A stretch of DNA of 64,000 bases from Chryseobacterium flavum (GTDB lineage: Bacteria > Bacteroidota > Bacteroidia > Flavobacteriales > Weeksellaceae): NCBI RefSeq assembly GCF_003385595.1, contig NZ_QNUE01000013.1, positions 1 through 64,000 of the forward strand. Direction: 5' to 3'. This document shows, in pieces, positions 8,265 to 17,630 of the stretch. Under the pieces are notes generated by a model, which had not been told where the DNA came from, did not search any database, and saw nothing but the letters and a program-made list of their open reading frames with translations. A program made the position numbers and the translations under genes. Within the stretch, counting starts at the first letter, position 1; each line of letters opens with the position of its first letter.

Positions 8265-9575
8265 ATGAACAATATTTTTTTAATTACAAAGAGAGAGTTT
8301 CTTACCCAGGTTAAGAAAAAATCTTTCATTATACTGACATTATTAGCTCCTGTTCTCATCATTGCTTTCGGAGCTGTGATAGGACTTATGTTTAAGGCAA
8401 ATGAATCCCACAGCATAATAGAAGTTGTTGATAAAAGCGGATTATTTACCAACCAGCTGAAATCCAGTGATAAGCTGAACTATCATTTTATTTCTGCAGC
8501 GGATGAAAAAACGAAAATCAGCACTTTAAAGAGTAATGAAACACTGGATGGAATCTTAATTCTTCCTGAACTGAAAGATCAGAATTTTAATGATCTGGAA
8601 AAAAATACCAGGCTGGTAATCAACAGTAAAATAGGATTAGACACCAAACAGAAAATCGTTTCTGATATTTCCAATGTGATCAAAAAAGAAAAGATCAAAC
8701 AATTGGGTATTCAGGAGGCACAACTAAACGATCTTGATAAAAGCTTCAGTCTGAAAACCATTAATGTTTCTGATAATAACAAAGAAGATTCAGATCTTGC
8801 ATTCGGTGTAAAAACCGGCCTCAGTATGATACTGATGTATGTCACTTTTATGTTCATTATCATTTACGGGGTCCGGGTGATGCGAAGTGTCCTAGAAGAA
8901 AAGAACAACCGGGTTGTAGAAATTATCATTTCGTCAGTAAAACCTTTTGAACTGATGATGGGGAAAATACTGGGGGTAACATTGGTAGCGCTGACTCAGT
9001 TCATTATCTGGATCTCAATGTCTGTTGTTGGAGCGTTGATACTAAATACCGGTTTCTCTTCGCTACAGAAAAATATTCCGGGAGGAAATGAAGAAGTAGT
9101 GAGTAAACTTGATATCACACAGCTTGCAACCCAGATATCCCATAGCTTACTGGAAATGAACTTTCCACTGATTATTTTTGTATTTATTGTCTTCTTTCTT
9201 TTGGGATATATCTTTTACAGCTCTATTTATGCTGCAATTGGTTCTGCAGTAGATAATGAAACAGAAACACAACAGTTTACGTTATTTGCCATTTTACCAC
9301 TGATGCTGGGAATGTACGGAAGTTTTTCATTAATGAACAATCCTGATGGTCCGCTGGGATTCTGGCTATCCATTATTCCTTTTACTTCACCTGTTGCTAT
9401 GATTGCACGGATACCCTTTGGGGTTCCGGCCTGGCAGATTGCACTATCTATTGTATTATTATTGGGAACAACCATTTTCATGATATTTCTGGCCGGAAAA
9501 ATTTACCGTGTAGGAATTTTAATGTATGGCAATAAGGCAACGTTAAAAGAACTCTGGAAATGGATTAAAGGGTGA
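8265..9575 (+). CDS. ABC transporter permease, NatB-like
   Basis: A 436-residue inner membrane protein of the ABC-2 family. One helix near residues 20-42 is followed by a periplasmic domain of about 130 residues, then five or six helices from about 180 to 425. The segment RVMRSVLEEKNNRVVEIIISSVKPFELMMGK is split here only for reference; its core EEKNNRVVEIIISS is the hallmark of NatB/YhaP-type permeases. It partners the ATPase gene three bases upstream. A strong bidirectional terminator follows. Confidence 0.9.
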   Translation: MNNIFLITKREFLTQVKKKSFIILTLLAPVLIIAFGAVIGLMFKANESHSIIEVVDKSGLFTNQLKSSDKLNYHFISAADEKTKISTLKSNETLDGILILPELKDQNFNDLEKNTRLVINSKIGLDTKQKIVSDISNVIKKEKIKQLGIQEAQLNDLDKSFSLKTINVSDNNKEDSDLAFGVKTGLSMILMYVTFMFIIIYGVRVMRSVLEEKNNRVVEIIISSVKPFELMMGKILGVTLVALTQFIIWISMSVVGALILNTGFSSLQKNIPGGNEEVVSKLDITQLATQISHSLLEMNFPLIIFVFIVFFLLGYIFYSSIYAAIGSAVDNETETQQFTLFAILPLMLGMYGSFSLMNNPDGPLGFWLSIIPFTSPVAMIARIPFGVPAWQIALSIVLLLGTTIFMIFLAGKIYRVGILMYGNKATLKELWKWIKG

Positions 9576-9622
9576 AAATAAAAAGAGTAAATACTACTTC
9601 CCTTTTTACTATGATTAAAAAT

Positions 9623-9653
9623 AAAGATCCCGGAAATATTTTCCGGGATCTTT
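9623..9653. terminator. Bidirectional terminator between the natB-like and barrel genes
   Basis: A perfect 14-bp stem AAAGATCCCGGAAA / TTTCCGGGATCTTT with a 3-base loop lies between two converging genes. Confidence 0.9.
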
Positions 9654-9673
9654 TATATTCTGATAAATAATTT

Positions 9674-10342
9674 TTATTTGAATATATAACTTAAGGTAAG
9701 TGCTATCACCTGTTCAGACTTTTTCTTATCAGTACCTCCTTTTTCTTTAGCAAGACCTGGATAAGTATCTGAAAGTCCAATATCATATTTAAGAGCTAAT
9801 TCCAGCTGTCTTTTATAACTGTACCCTACTCCTAATCCTACCCCCCAGTTAAAGCTTTTGGCTTTTCCACTTAATGATGGTCTTGCCGGATCAGTTACAT
9901 CCGGGTCGTAATAAGGACGGTCTACAGGAGCATTTTTAACATTCTGGCTTACCAAAAAGTTAAATCTTGGCCCTGCCATTCCGAAGAATTCGGATTCAGC
10001 TTCTGAAAAATATCCTTTAAAATAAAGGGGCACACTTAAATAGTTATTGGCATATACTGCATCATAACCACTTTTCCCTTTTGCATCTTTATCTTTTCCT
10101 GTTTCTCCTGCACCATAGTACAGAACCTCAGGCTGAATAAAGAACTGATTTGCTTTTCCTACGGGAATCAAAGCCAAAGCTCCACCCTGAAAAGTATATC
10201 TTGGACCGGAAGGGTTATGGGCATTTGCCACTCGGGAATAATTTAATCCTGCAGTAAGACCGAATCTTGTGCTTTCCCATTGGATTTGCCCAAATGATAA
10301 AGCAGATAAAGTCAATGCTGAGGCTAATAAAAGTTTTTTCAT
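9674..10342 (-). CDS. Outer membrane beta-barrel protein, PorT-like family
   Basis: A 222-residue outer membrane protein. It has a signal peptide (MKKLLLASALTLSALSFGQ, cut near residue 19) and then alternating aromatic beta strands such as RFGLTAGLNYSRV, FFIQPEVLYYGAG, FNWGVGLGVGYSYKRQ and VIALTLSYIFK, ending in an aromatic-K terminus usual for barrels assembled by BAM. It belongs to the outer membrane beta-barrel (OMP_b-brl_2) group common in Bacteroidota; no role can be assigned. It starts 16 bases after sucD and could be read through from it. Confidence 0.82.
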   Translation of the reverse strand: MKKLLLASALTLSALSFGQIQWESTRFGLTAGLNYSRVANAHNPSGPRYTFQGGALALIPVGKANQFFIQPEVLYYGAGETGKDKDAKGKSGYDAVYANNYLSVPLYFKGYFSEAESEFFGMAGPRFNFLVSQNVKNAPVDRPYYDPDVTDPARPSLSGKAKSFNWGVGLGVGYSYKRQLELALKYDIGLSDTYPGLAKEKGGTDKKKSEQVIALTLSYIFK

Positions 10343-10358
10343 ATGTTTGGTTTTAATA

Positions 10359-11231
10359 TTATCCTAGAACTTTAGCAACAGTAGCACCGATATCAGCAGG
10401 AGAATCAACAACGTTGATACCATTCTCTCTCATGATCTCCATTTTTGCCTGTGCTGTATCCTCTGCACCACCTACAATAGCACCAGCATGTCCCATTGTT
10501 CTTCCTTTTGGAGCTGTTTGTCCTGCGATAAACCCTACAACAGGCTTAGTAGATCCGCTGGCTTTATACCATCTTGCAGCCTCAGCTTCAAGACCTCCAC
10601 CAATTTCACCGATCATTACAACAGCATCCGTTTCAGGATCATTGATGAATAATTCCAATGCTTCTCTCGTTGTCGTTCCGATGATCGGGTCTCCACCAAT
10701 ACCAATAGCAGTAGAAATTCCGTATCCTGCTCTTACAACCTGATCTGCCGCCTCATAGGTAAGAGTTCCTGATTTTGAAACGATACCTACTTTACCTTTT
10801 TTGAAAACGAATCCAGGCATAATACCAATTTTAGCTTCTTCAGAAGTAATGATTCCAGGACAGTTTGGTCCGATTAATCTGCAGTCTCTGTCAGCGATAT
10901 AAGATTTTACTTTTACCATATCAGCTACAGGAATACCTTCAGTAATACATACAATTACTTTAATCCCTGCTTCAGCAGCTTCCATAATTGCATCTGCTGC
11001 AAATGCCGGTGGTACGAAAATGATACTTACGTTTGCTCCTGCTTTTTCAACAGCGTCAGCTACTGTATTGAATACCGGCTTCCCTAAGTGCTCGCTTCCT
11101 CCTTTTCCCGGAGTAACACCACCTACTACGTTTGTTCCGTATTCAATCATCTGACCTGCATGGAAAGTACCTTCATTCCCTGTAAATCCTTGTACAATTA
11201 CTTTAGAATCTTTGTTTACTAAAATTGACAT
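10359..11231 (-). CDS. sucD: Succinate-CoA ligase, alpha subunit
   Basis: The alpha subunit of the TCA-cycle enzyme that makes ATP or GTP from succinyl-CoA. The 290-residue length is standard. Residues 1-95 are the CoA-binding domain ([22 protein letters not shown]), and the phospho-acceptor is His248 in GHAGAIVGG. The beta subunit gene is not in the window, as is common in Flavobacteriia where sucC and sucD are apart. A promoter-like box lies 42 bases upstream. Confidence 0.96.
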   Translation of the reverse strand: MSILVNKDSKVIVQGFTGNEGTFHAGQMIEYGTNVVGGVTPGKGGSEHLGKPVFNTVADAVEKAGANVSIIFVPPAFAADAIMEAAEAGIKVIVCITEGIPVADMVKVKSYIADRDCRLIGPNCPGIITSEEAKIGIMPGFVFKKGKVGIVSKSGTLTYEAADQVVRAGYGISTAIGIGGDPIIGTTTREALELFINDPETDAVVMIGEIGGGLEAEAARWYKASGSTKPVVGFIAGQTAPKGRTMGHAGAIVGGAEDTAQAKMEIMRENGINVVDSPADIGATVAKVLG

Positions 11232-11273
11232 TTTATTGTTGTTTTAATTTATTTATTATTTTATTAATGCTCA

Positions 11274-11281
11274 CAAATTTA
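11274..11281 (-). promoter_or_regulatory. -7 box for sucD
   Basis: TAAATTTG on the minus strand, with a TTG 22 bases before it. It fits a Bacteroidota promoter with a leader of about 40 bases. Confidence 0.5.
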
Positions 11282-11321
11282 CTCAAATTTCTTTGATTTC
11301 AGACAAAACCTTTGGAATTGT

Positions 11322-12224
11322 TTATTTGAGATTTCTCAGTTTTACTTCTTTTTTCAGATACCCTCTGAAATCTTCAGCAATCGGTCCAAAATAGGTTCCT
11401 TTTTCAAGATCCCTGTTCACTCCTACTTTAGCCAGCAATACTGTTCCTTTGGCAATTCTCAAGCCGGAAGCAAGACCGGCCTGCCCCCAGATGGTAACCT
11501 CATCCTCAATAATACAACACCCTGCAATTCCTACTTGCGAAGCAATAAGACATTTCTTTCCTATAACCGTATCATGCCCTACCTGAATCTGATTATCTAA
11601 AACAGAACCTTCCCCGATTACTGTAGAATCAGTAACACCTCTGTCAATTGTACAGTTGTTTCCAATTTCAACATTATTTTCAATAATCACATTTCCTACA
11701 GAGATAAGACGGTCAAAATTACCATCCAGTTTTCTGTAATAAAAGGCATCTCCCCCCAATACAGTACCCGCCTGGATGATCACATTATCTCCGATAACAG
11801 TTCGATCTCCGATAACAACATTAGGGAAGATCAGACAATTCTTTCCAATGGTCACATTATTCCCGATTACGGCTGAACGGTGTATTTTCGTCCCCTCGCC
11901 TATTTCTGCATCGTGCAGTTCTTCTGTGAAGTTATATATTCTTGTAAAATGAGTATTGATTTTATTGAAATCCCTGAAGGGATCATCAGAGACCAAAAGG
12001 GCTTTTCCTTCCGGACATTCAACTTCTTTATCAATTAAAATAATGGTTGCTGCCGAATTCAGAGCTTTATCATAATATTTAGGATGATTGACAAAGACAA
12101 TTTCTCCCGGTTTCACCATATGGATTTCATTGGATCCAAGAACTTCAAAATCTTCAGGACCAATAAATTTTGAGCCAATTAATTCAGCAATTGTTTTAAG
12201 CTTTTGCGGAGAATGGAACCTCAT
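11322..12224 (-). CDS. LpxD-like UDP-3-O-acyl-glucosamine N-acyltransferase (second copy)
   Basis: A 300-residue left-handed beta-helix acyltransferase. Residues 1-95 resemble the LpxD nucleotide-binding domain ([18 protein letters not shown]), followed by hexapeptide repeats to about 290. It is shorter than the main LpxD (343 residues, at 15119-16150). The histidine in [16 protein letters not shown] takes the place of the catalytic His of LpxD. It may acylate another lipid A precursor or another sugar; true LpxD activity is unproven. The frame opens at a TTG (12269), but the ATG at 12224 (MRFHSPQKL) begins the domain and is used. It lies directly downstream of efp. Confidence 0.8.
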   Translation of the reverse strand: MRFHSPQKLKTIAELIGSKFIGPEDFEVLGSNEIHMVKPGEIVFVNHPKYYDKALNSAATIILIDKEVECPEGKALLVSDDPFRDFNKINTHFTRIYNFTEELHDAEIGEGTKIHRSAVIGNNVTIGKNCLIFPNVVIGDRTVIGDNVIIQAGTVLGGDAFYYRKLDGNFDRLISVGNVIIENNVEIGNNCTIDRGVTDSTVIGEGSVLDNQIQVGHDTVIGKKCLIASQVGIAGCCIIEDEVTIWGQAGLASGLRIAKGTVLLAKVGVNRDLEKGTYFGPIAEDFRGYLKKEVKLRNLK

Positions 12225-12291
12225 AACAATAGATTTTCTTATAAAACAAAATTCGGACTGCTGATGCAAACCGAATTTATGTAAATTTTAT

Positions 12292-12858
12292 TTATTCTTT
12301 TACTCTTTCCAGATAACTACCGTCCTCAGTACTTACTTTAATTCTGTCTCCAGGTTCAATGAATAAAGGAACCATTACTCGTGCTCCTGTTTCAACGATT
12401 GCATTTTTAAGAGCATTGGTTGCAGTATTTCCTTTTACTCCCGGATCTGCTTCAATTACATCCAGATACACTGATTGCGGAAGTTCTGCGGAAAGTGGTG
12501 TCTCATCAGCTTCTTTCAGAATGATTGTTACTTCTTCACCAGCTTTCATAAACTGAGCATTCTCAATCATTTCTTTGTTAATATATAACTGAGAGAAATC
12601 GTCATTGTTCATAAAGTGAAATCCATTCTCATCATCATAAAGATACTGAAACTTTCTTGTAATCACTTTTACCTCATCAATTTTATGTCCTGCCGAGAAT
12701 GTATTATCAATTACTTTACCGTTTGTTACTGATTTTAGTTTTGTTCTTACGAAAGCAGGACCTTTTCCTGGTTTTACGTGAAGAAACTCAATTACTTTAT
12801 AAATATCATTGCTGTACTCAATACAAAGCCCTTTTCTGATATCGTTACTTGTTGCCAT
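12292..12858 (-). CDS. efp: Elongation factor P
   Basis: A translation factor that relieves ribosome stalling at polyproline stretches. The 188 residues contain the KOW-like N domain with the tip loop KPGKGPAF (Lys32, equivalent to the modified Lys34 of E. coli), then two OB domains and the C-terminal GDRIKVSTEDGSYLERV. No EpmA/EpmB genes are near. It sits inside the lipid A gene block between lpxA and an lpxD-like gene, an arrangement usual for the group. Confidence 0.96.
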   Translation of the reverse strand: MATSNDIRKGLCIEYSNDIYKVIEFLHVKPGKGPAFVRTKLKSVTNGKVIDNTFSAGHKIDEVKVITRKFQYLYDDENGFHFMNNDDFSQLYINKEMIENAQFMKAGEEVTIILKEADETPLSAELPQSVYLDVIEADPGVKGNTATNALKNAIVETGARVMVPLFIEPGDRIKVSTEDGSYLERVKE

Positions 12859-12933
12859 TAATTTATATTATCTTTTTTTACTTAATTTTAATCGGGCTAT
12901 GAAAATTACCTCTTAGCCTTTCAGCCAGCCCTG

Positions 12934-13728
12934 TTAGTTGCTTTCCTTACTTGTTCCGTATCCTTTTACGATACCTCTAGGAGAGTTTTGGATAAACTGA
13001 AGAATCTCATCTCTTTCAGCAGTAGGCAGCATTTCTTTTTCAATGTAAGCGAGTGCCTGGGAAACGTTCATCTTCATCTGGAAAATAGCTCTGTAAATCT
13101 TTTGAATTTCAAAGATTTTTTCATTAGAAAAACCTCTTCTTCTTAAACCAACAGAATTAATACCGGCATATGAGATAGGATCTCTTGCTACTTTTACATA
13201 AGGAGGGATATCTTTTCTGATCAGAGATCCACCTGAAATCATCGTATGTTTTCCGATCTTACCAAACTGCTGAACTGCGGATAATCCTCCCATTACTGTA
13301 AAGTCACCTATTTCCACATGTCCTGCAATACCGCATCCATTCGCTATAATTACATTATCTCCTATAATACAGTCATGAGCGACATGCGAAGTTGCCATAA
13401 TCAGGCAGTTACTTCCTACCTTGGTATATCCCAGAGCCTTAGTTCCTCTGTTAACGGTTACACATTCTCTCAGAGTAGTATTATCTCCAATAATTGTCTG
13501 GGTATCCTCACCATCGAACTTCAGATCCTGAGGAATTGCAGAAATTACAGTTCCGGGAAAGATCTTACAATCTTTTCCGATTCTTGCTCCATCCATAATG
13601 GTTACGTTAGGTCCGATCCAGGTTCCCTCTCCGATTTCCACGTCTCCTGCGATTGTAGTAAATGGTTCTACAATTACGTTTTTGCTGATTTTCGCTCGTT
13701 TATCTACGGCTGCTAATTGATGAATCAT
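12934..13728 (-). CDS. lpxA: UDP-N-acetylglucosamine acyltransferase LpxA
   Basis: First enzyme of lipid A synthesis, moving a hydroxyacyl chain from acyl-carrier protein to UDP-GlcNAc in the cytoplasm. The 264 residues form a hexapeptide left-handed beta-helix (to about residue 190) and a helical C-terminal domain. The catalytic His lies in SHVAHDCIIGDN. The start codon directly adjoins the stop of lpxC/fabZ without overlap, so the two are co-transcribed. Confidence 0.95.
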   Translation of the reverse strand: MIHQLAAVDKRAKISKNVIVEPFTTIAGDVEIGEGTWIGPNVTIMDGARIGKDCKIFPGTVISAIPQDLKFDGEDTQTIIGDNTTLRECVTVNRGTKALGYTKVGSNCLIMATSHVAHDCIIGDNVIIANGCGIAGHVEIGDFTVMGGLSAVQQFGKIGKHTMISGGSLIRKDIPPYVKVARDPISYAGINSVGLRRRGFSNEKIFEIQKIYRAIFQMKMNVSQALAYIEKEMLPTAERDEILQFIQNSPRGIVKGYGTSKESN

Positions 13729-15126
13729 TTAATCAACTTTATTTTTTGCAACTTGAGCCATTAGCTCTGCTTCTACTGCCACTGTATCTCCTACATATCC
13801 ATATCCCTGCATGTGAACGATACCTCTTCTGATAGGCTCTATCAATTCTATTTTGAAAATGATAGTATCTCCCGGAACTACTTTTCTTTTGAACTTCACT
13901 TTATCAATTTTAATAAAATAAGTAGAGTAATTTTCAGGATCCGGAACACTTGCCAATACCAGAATTCCTCCTGTCTGTGCCAACGCTTCTACTTGCAATA
14001 CTCCCGGCATTACGGGTTCTTTAGGAAAATGTCCCACAAAGAATGGTTCATTCATTGTTACATTTTTCAAGCCTACTACATGAGAGTCTGAAAGTTCAAG
14101 AACTTTATCAATCAACAAGAACGGAGGTCTGTGAGGCATAAGCTTCATAATTCCATTGATATCAAAAACCGGTTCTTTGGTCAGGTCAAAATCCGGAACA
14201 TTTTTCTTTTTCTGCAGCTTCCACTGACGGTTCAGTTTTTTGGCAAACTGAGTATTTACATAATGTCCGGGTTTATTGGCTATAACTTTTCCTTTTATTT
14301 TTACTCCTGCCAATGCCAGGTCACCAATTACATCCAGTAATTTGTGTCTTGCAGCTTCGTTAGGATAGTTTAAGTTAAGATTATCAAGAATACCATTTGG
14401 TCTGATTGATACATTATCTTTTCCAAAGGCTTTCTTTAATTTTTCTGTAGTTTCAGGGGTAAGATCTTTATCAACGTATACAATAGCGTTAGAGATATCT
14501 CCACCTTTAATAAGCCCATGATCCAAAAGCATTTCCAGCTCATGTAAAAAGCTGAATGTTCTCGCTGAAGAAATTTCGTCTTTAAACTCAGAAATATTTT
14601 TAAGGGTAGCATTTTGAGTTCCCAGAACTTTGGTACCAAAATCTACCATTGTAGTGACTTCATATGTATCTGAAGGAATGATTGTGATTTCCGAACCGGT
14701 AGCCGGATCACTGTACGTAAGGACTTCTTTTACAACCAGGTATTCTCTGGCAACGTTCTGGTCTGTTACTCCCACGCTTTCTATAGCTTCTACAAAGTAT
14801 TTTGAAGATCCATCCAAAATAGGCGGCTCAGAGGCATCCATTTCTAAAATGGCATTATCAATATCACAACCTACCAAAGCTGCTAAAAGATGCTCACATG
14901 TGGTAATTTTTACCCCTAATTTTTCTAATGTTGTTCCTCTTTCTGTTGCTACAACATAATTTACATCGGCTTCTACCTGAGGGCTTCCCTCAAGGTCCGT
15001 TCTTACAAATACAAAACCTGTATTTTCTTTTGCAGGCTTAATGGTAAGTTTTACTTCTTTACCTGTATGAAGTCCAATTCCAGAAAGAGTTACCTCTTGC
15101 TGAAGTGTTTTTTGCATATCACTCAT
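13729..15126 (-). CDS. Bifunctional LpxC deacetylase / FabZ dehydratase
   Basis: A 465-residue fusion. Residues 1-300 are LpxC, the zinc UDP-3-O-acyl-GlcNAc deacetylase (zinc ligands in TCEHLLAAL and in [14 protein letters not shown]). Residues about 315-465 are FabZ, the 3-hydroxyacyl-ACP dehydratase ([31 protein letters not shown]). The fusion is known across Bacteroidota and links lipid A and fatty acid supply. The ATG at 15126 (MSDMQKTL) is chosen because it overlaps the lpxD stop by eight bases (ATGAGTGA), typical of coupled translation; the upstream TTG at 15153 is rejected. Confidence 0.95.
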   Translation of the reverse strand: MSDMQKTLQQEVTLSGIGLHTGKEVKLTIKPAKENTGFVFVRTDLEGSPQVEADVNYVVATERGTTLEKLGVKITTCEHLLAALVGCDIDNAILEMDASEPPILDGSSKYFVEAIESVGVTDQNVAREYLVVKEVLTYSDPATGSEITIIPSDTYEVTTMVDFGTKVLGTQNATLKNISEFKDEISSARTFSFLHELEMLLDHGLIKGGDISNAIVYVDKDLTPETTEKLKKAFGKDNVSIRPNGILDNLNLNYPNEAARHKLLDVIGDLALAGVKIKGKVIANKPGHYVNTQFAKKLNRQWKLQKKKNVPDFDLTKEPVFDINGIMKLMPHRPPFLLIDKVLELSDSHVVGLKNVTMNEPFFVGHFPKEPVMPGVLQVEALAQTGGILVLASVPDPENYSTYFIKIDKVKFKRKVVPGDTIIFKIELIEPIRRGIVHMQGYGYVGDTVAVEAELMAQVAKNKVD

Positions 15127-16150
15127 TAGGATTATCTTTTGAGTTATTCTCAAGATTATTTATTCTGCTTACTATTTCAGTGAAGTTTCGGAAATGAACA
15201 TAGTTTCTCAAATAGTCATTATAACTGATTGCTGGTGAACCATACAGTGTTTCTTTATCATCAACACTTGAATTCACCCCGCTCTGAGCCTGGATTTTAA
15301 CCTGATTTCCTATTTTAATATGTCCAACAATTCCTACCTGTCCTCCTATCTGATTCCAGTCACCAATTGTAGTTGAACCGGCAATTCCCGCTTGTGCAGC
15401 AATCACATTATTCTGGCCTATTTTTACATTATGGGCGATCTGAATAAGATTATCGATTTTTGTTCCTTTTCCTATGATTGTTGAACCTATTGTTGCCCTG
15501 TCAATACTACAGTTCGAACCGATCTCAACATCGTCTTCAATAATAACATTACCCAACTGGGGAATCTTCTTGAACCCTTCGGCGGTGGGCTGGAAACCAA
15601 AACCATCTCCTCCTACTACTGTATTAGAATGAATCACACAATTATCTCCGATAATGCAATAGTCATAAATTCTGGCACCACTGTCAATTTTGCAGTTTTT
15701 TCCAATTTTCACTCCTTTTCCGATATACACATGTGGATAGATCTGTGAACCCTCGCCGATTTTAGCTTTTTCTGAAACATAGGTAAATGCTCCAATATAG
15801 GTTTTATCCCCAATTATTGCGGTGTCGTGAATAGATGAGCCATCTTCAATCCCTTCTTTTCTTCCTTTCATTTCCTGATACAGATTCATCAGGATCTGAA
15901 ATGAAAGATAGGCATCTTTTACAACAATTAAAGTTGGGTTATAATTTTCTTTAACTAAAAGTTTTTCTGATACGATGATAACAGAGCATTTTGAGGTATC
16001 CAAAAAATGAGAAAACCTATCTTGTGCTATAAAAGAAAGATGTCCTGATTCCCCATTTTCGATTGGTGAAACCCCAGTAATAAGTGCATTCTCGTCACCT
16101 ATTATTTTTCCGTCAATAAAACTTGCAATTTGCGAAGCTGTAAATTCCAT
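15119..16150 (-). CDS. lpxD: UDP-3-O-acylglucosamine N-acyltransferase LpxD
   Basis: Third enzyme of lipid A synthesis. The 343 residues contain the N-terminal uridine-binding domain ([18 protein letters not shown]), a hexapeptide beta-helix (about 105-310) with the catalytic His in [16 protein letters not shown], and a helical C-terminus. A frame opens at a TTG (16159), but that codon lies within a perfect promoter box (16157-16164), so the ATG at 16150 is the start. It heads the lpxD - lpxC/fabZ - lpxA - efp - lpxD-like block. Confidence 0.95.
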   Translation of the reverse strand: MEFTASQIASFIDGKIIGDENALITGVSPIENGESGHLSFIAQDRFSHFLDTSKCSVIIVSEKLLVKENYNPTLIVVKDAYLSFQILMNLYQEMKGRKEGIEDGSSIHDTAIIGDKTYIGAFTYVSEKAKIGEGSQIYPHVYIGKGVKIGKNCKIDSGARIYDYCIIGDNCVIHSNTVVGGDGFGFQPTAEGFKKIPQLGNVIIEDDVEIGSNCSIDRATIGSTIIGKGTKIDNLIQIAHNVKIGQNNVIAAQAGIAGSTTIGDWNQIGGQVGIVGHIKIGNQVKIQAQSGVNSSVDDKETLYGSPAISYNDYLRNYVHFRNFTEIVSRINNLENNSKDNPNE

Positions 16151-16156
16151 ATTCTG

Positions 16157-16185
16157 CAAAGATAAGAAATTCTATAATTTGCAAA
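16157..16185 (-). promoter_or_regulatory. Promoter of the lipid A block
   Basis: On the minus strand TTTG (16185-16182), a 17-base spacer and TATCTTTG (16164-16157) form a -33/-7 pair. The box ends six bases before the lpxD ATG, so the mRNA may be leaderless. Confidence 0.65.
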
Positions 16186-16230
16186 CATTTTTTGGTTTCA
16201 GATCGTAAATTTTAATATTCTTTAAGAAAT

Positions 16231-17448
16231 TTATCGGGATAGTTCTCTGGGAAACATCAGGATATGTCTTGTTGTTTTATTTACTAACAAGCCTGATAAA
16301 AGCTGATCTTCCGACTCATGAAGCCTCGTTCTCTTACCGTTTTTCTGCAACAAATAGATGGGCTGTTTCTCGGCATTGTAAGGAAGAAGCTTCCTTTTGA
16401 TTTCATGAACCAGTTCTTCTCCGTTATCAATTCCGAAAAATTCATTGGTATTTTTTATTTTTTCTTCAATAATTTCCGGATTGAACGGATGTGATGAAAT
16501 AACTGTTTTCGGCAGATTTCTCTGGATCACGCATTTACACCAGTAAGACAAGACAAAGTCTCCGGAATTTTGCCATTCTTTCATGGCCTGGATAATATCA
16601 TTATCATCAAGTTTTGTAAACCTTTCTATGTCTTCATCTGTCGCCATACTTTTTCCCCGGTATAGAAAATATTCCAGGTTTTCAGTTGCCGGAAGCTTAA
16701 CTCCTTCAGAAATCAGATATTTTGCTCTTTCCAGGATCTTCACCAACAGGAATTCTGCTAATGCAGATGTTTTATGATAATACACCTGCCAGTACATAAA
16801 CATTCTGGCTGTCAGAAAATTTTCAATAGAATAAATTCCTTTTGCATCGATTACCAGTTCACCTTCTTCACAAGTATTCATCATAGAAATAATTCTTTGT
16901 GTATTAATATTTCCTTCTGAAACCCCAGTGAAAAAACTATCTCTCTTCAGATAATCCAAACGGTCTACATCCAGCTGAGACGAAATGAGCTGATTGAAAA
17001 ATTTCCTATGATATTTCCCCTGAAACATTTCAATAGCCGTTGAAAGCTCACCCTTAAATTCTTCATTAAGCTTATTCATCAACAACAGTGAAAGATTTTC
17101 ATGGTGCCAGTCATCCATCAGCATACTTTCCAATGCATGCGAAAAAGGGCCATGACCGATATCATGCATCAATATAGCCAGCATAGCTCCTTTCTCCTCT
17201 TCTTCGGAAATTTTCACGCCTTTCTGCTTTAGTGTTTCCAGAGCTGTAAACATCAAATGCATCGCCCCTAAAGCATGATGGAATCTTGTATGGGTTGCAC
17301 CGGGAAAAATCAAGTTCAAAAGTCCGGTCTGACCTATTCTTCTCAATCTTTGAAAATAAGGATGTTCAATGATATCAAATAAAATTTCGTGTGGTATTTT
17401 AATAAACCCATGAACAGGATCGTTGATGATTTTTAGCTTATTCTGCAT
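16231..17448 (-). CDS. HD-domain phosphohydrolase, SAMHD1/dGTPase-like
   Basis: A 405-residue cytoplasmic metal-dependent phosphohydrolase. The HD core is near residues 50-115: THTRFHHALGAMHLM carries the first histidine, and ILMHDIGHGPFSHALES carries the HD pair and the H of the next motif. A later aspartate follows in SSQLDVDRLDYLKRDS. Relatives include dNTP triphosphohydrolases; substrate and activity here are unproven. It lies just upstream of lpxD on the same strand, but lpxD has its own promoter. No defence genes are near, so a housekeeping nucleotide role is more likely. Confidence 0.88.
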   Translation of the reverse strand: MQNKLKIINDPVHGFIKIPHEILFDIIEHPYFQRLRRIGQTGLLNLIFPGATHTRFHHALGAMHLMFTALETLKQKGVKISEEEEKGAMLAILMHDIGHGPFSHALESMLMDDWHHENLSLLLMNKLNEEFKGELSTAIEMFQGKYHRKFFNQLISSQLDVDRLDYLKRDSFFTGVSEGNINTQRIISMMNTCEEGELVIDAKGIYSIENFLTARMFMYWQVYYHKTSALAEFLLVKILERAKYLISEGVKLPATENLEYFLYRGKSMATDEDIERFTKLDDNDIIQAMKEWQNSGDFVLSYWCKCVIQRNLPKTVISSHPFNPEIIEEKIKNTNEFFGIDNGEELVHEIKRKLLPYNAEKQPIYLLQKNGKRTRLHESEDQLLSGLLVNKTTRHILMFPRELSR

Positions 17449-17470
17449 TGGAAACGTCGGAATTAGTAAA

Positions 17471-17478
17471 CAAAGTTA
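17471..17478 (-). promoter_or_regulatory. -7 box for the HD-domain gene
   Basis: TAACTTTG on the minus strand matches TAnnTTTG, 22 bases before the ATG at 17448. No clear -33 element was seen. Confidence 0.5.
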
Positions 17479-17601
17479 GGGATTTTATATTTTAAAGGAT
17501 CATTAAATTACCATTAAGGCTGTTCCAACATTTTATTTATTGGGAGACCATCTCATTTCAATATTTTTACCAAACTATTATTTTTTTAGTTTTAAAAATT
17601 T

Positions 17602-17609
17602 TATCTTTG
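17602..17609 (+). promoter_or_regulatory. -7 box for the S41 peptidase gene
   Basis: TATCTTTG, exact TAnnTTTG, 21 bases before the ATG at 17631. Confidence 0.55.
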
Positions 17610-17630
17610 AAGAAAACACAATAACCTTTA

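Noticed and set aside
13318..13716. Plus-strand reading frames inside lpxA, lpxC/fabZ and similar genes
   Set aside because: They lie wholly in antisense of well-supported genes and show no domain or signal.
16231..17448. HD phosphohydrolase as a dNTP-depleting defence gene
   Set aside because: It lies next to the lipid A block with its own promoter and no defence partners; a housekeeping role is simpler.
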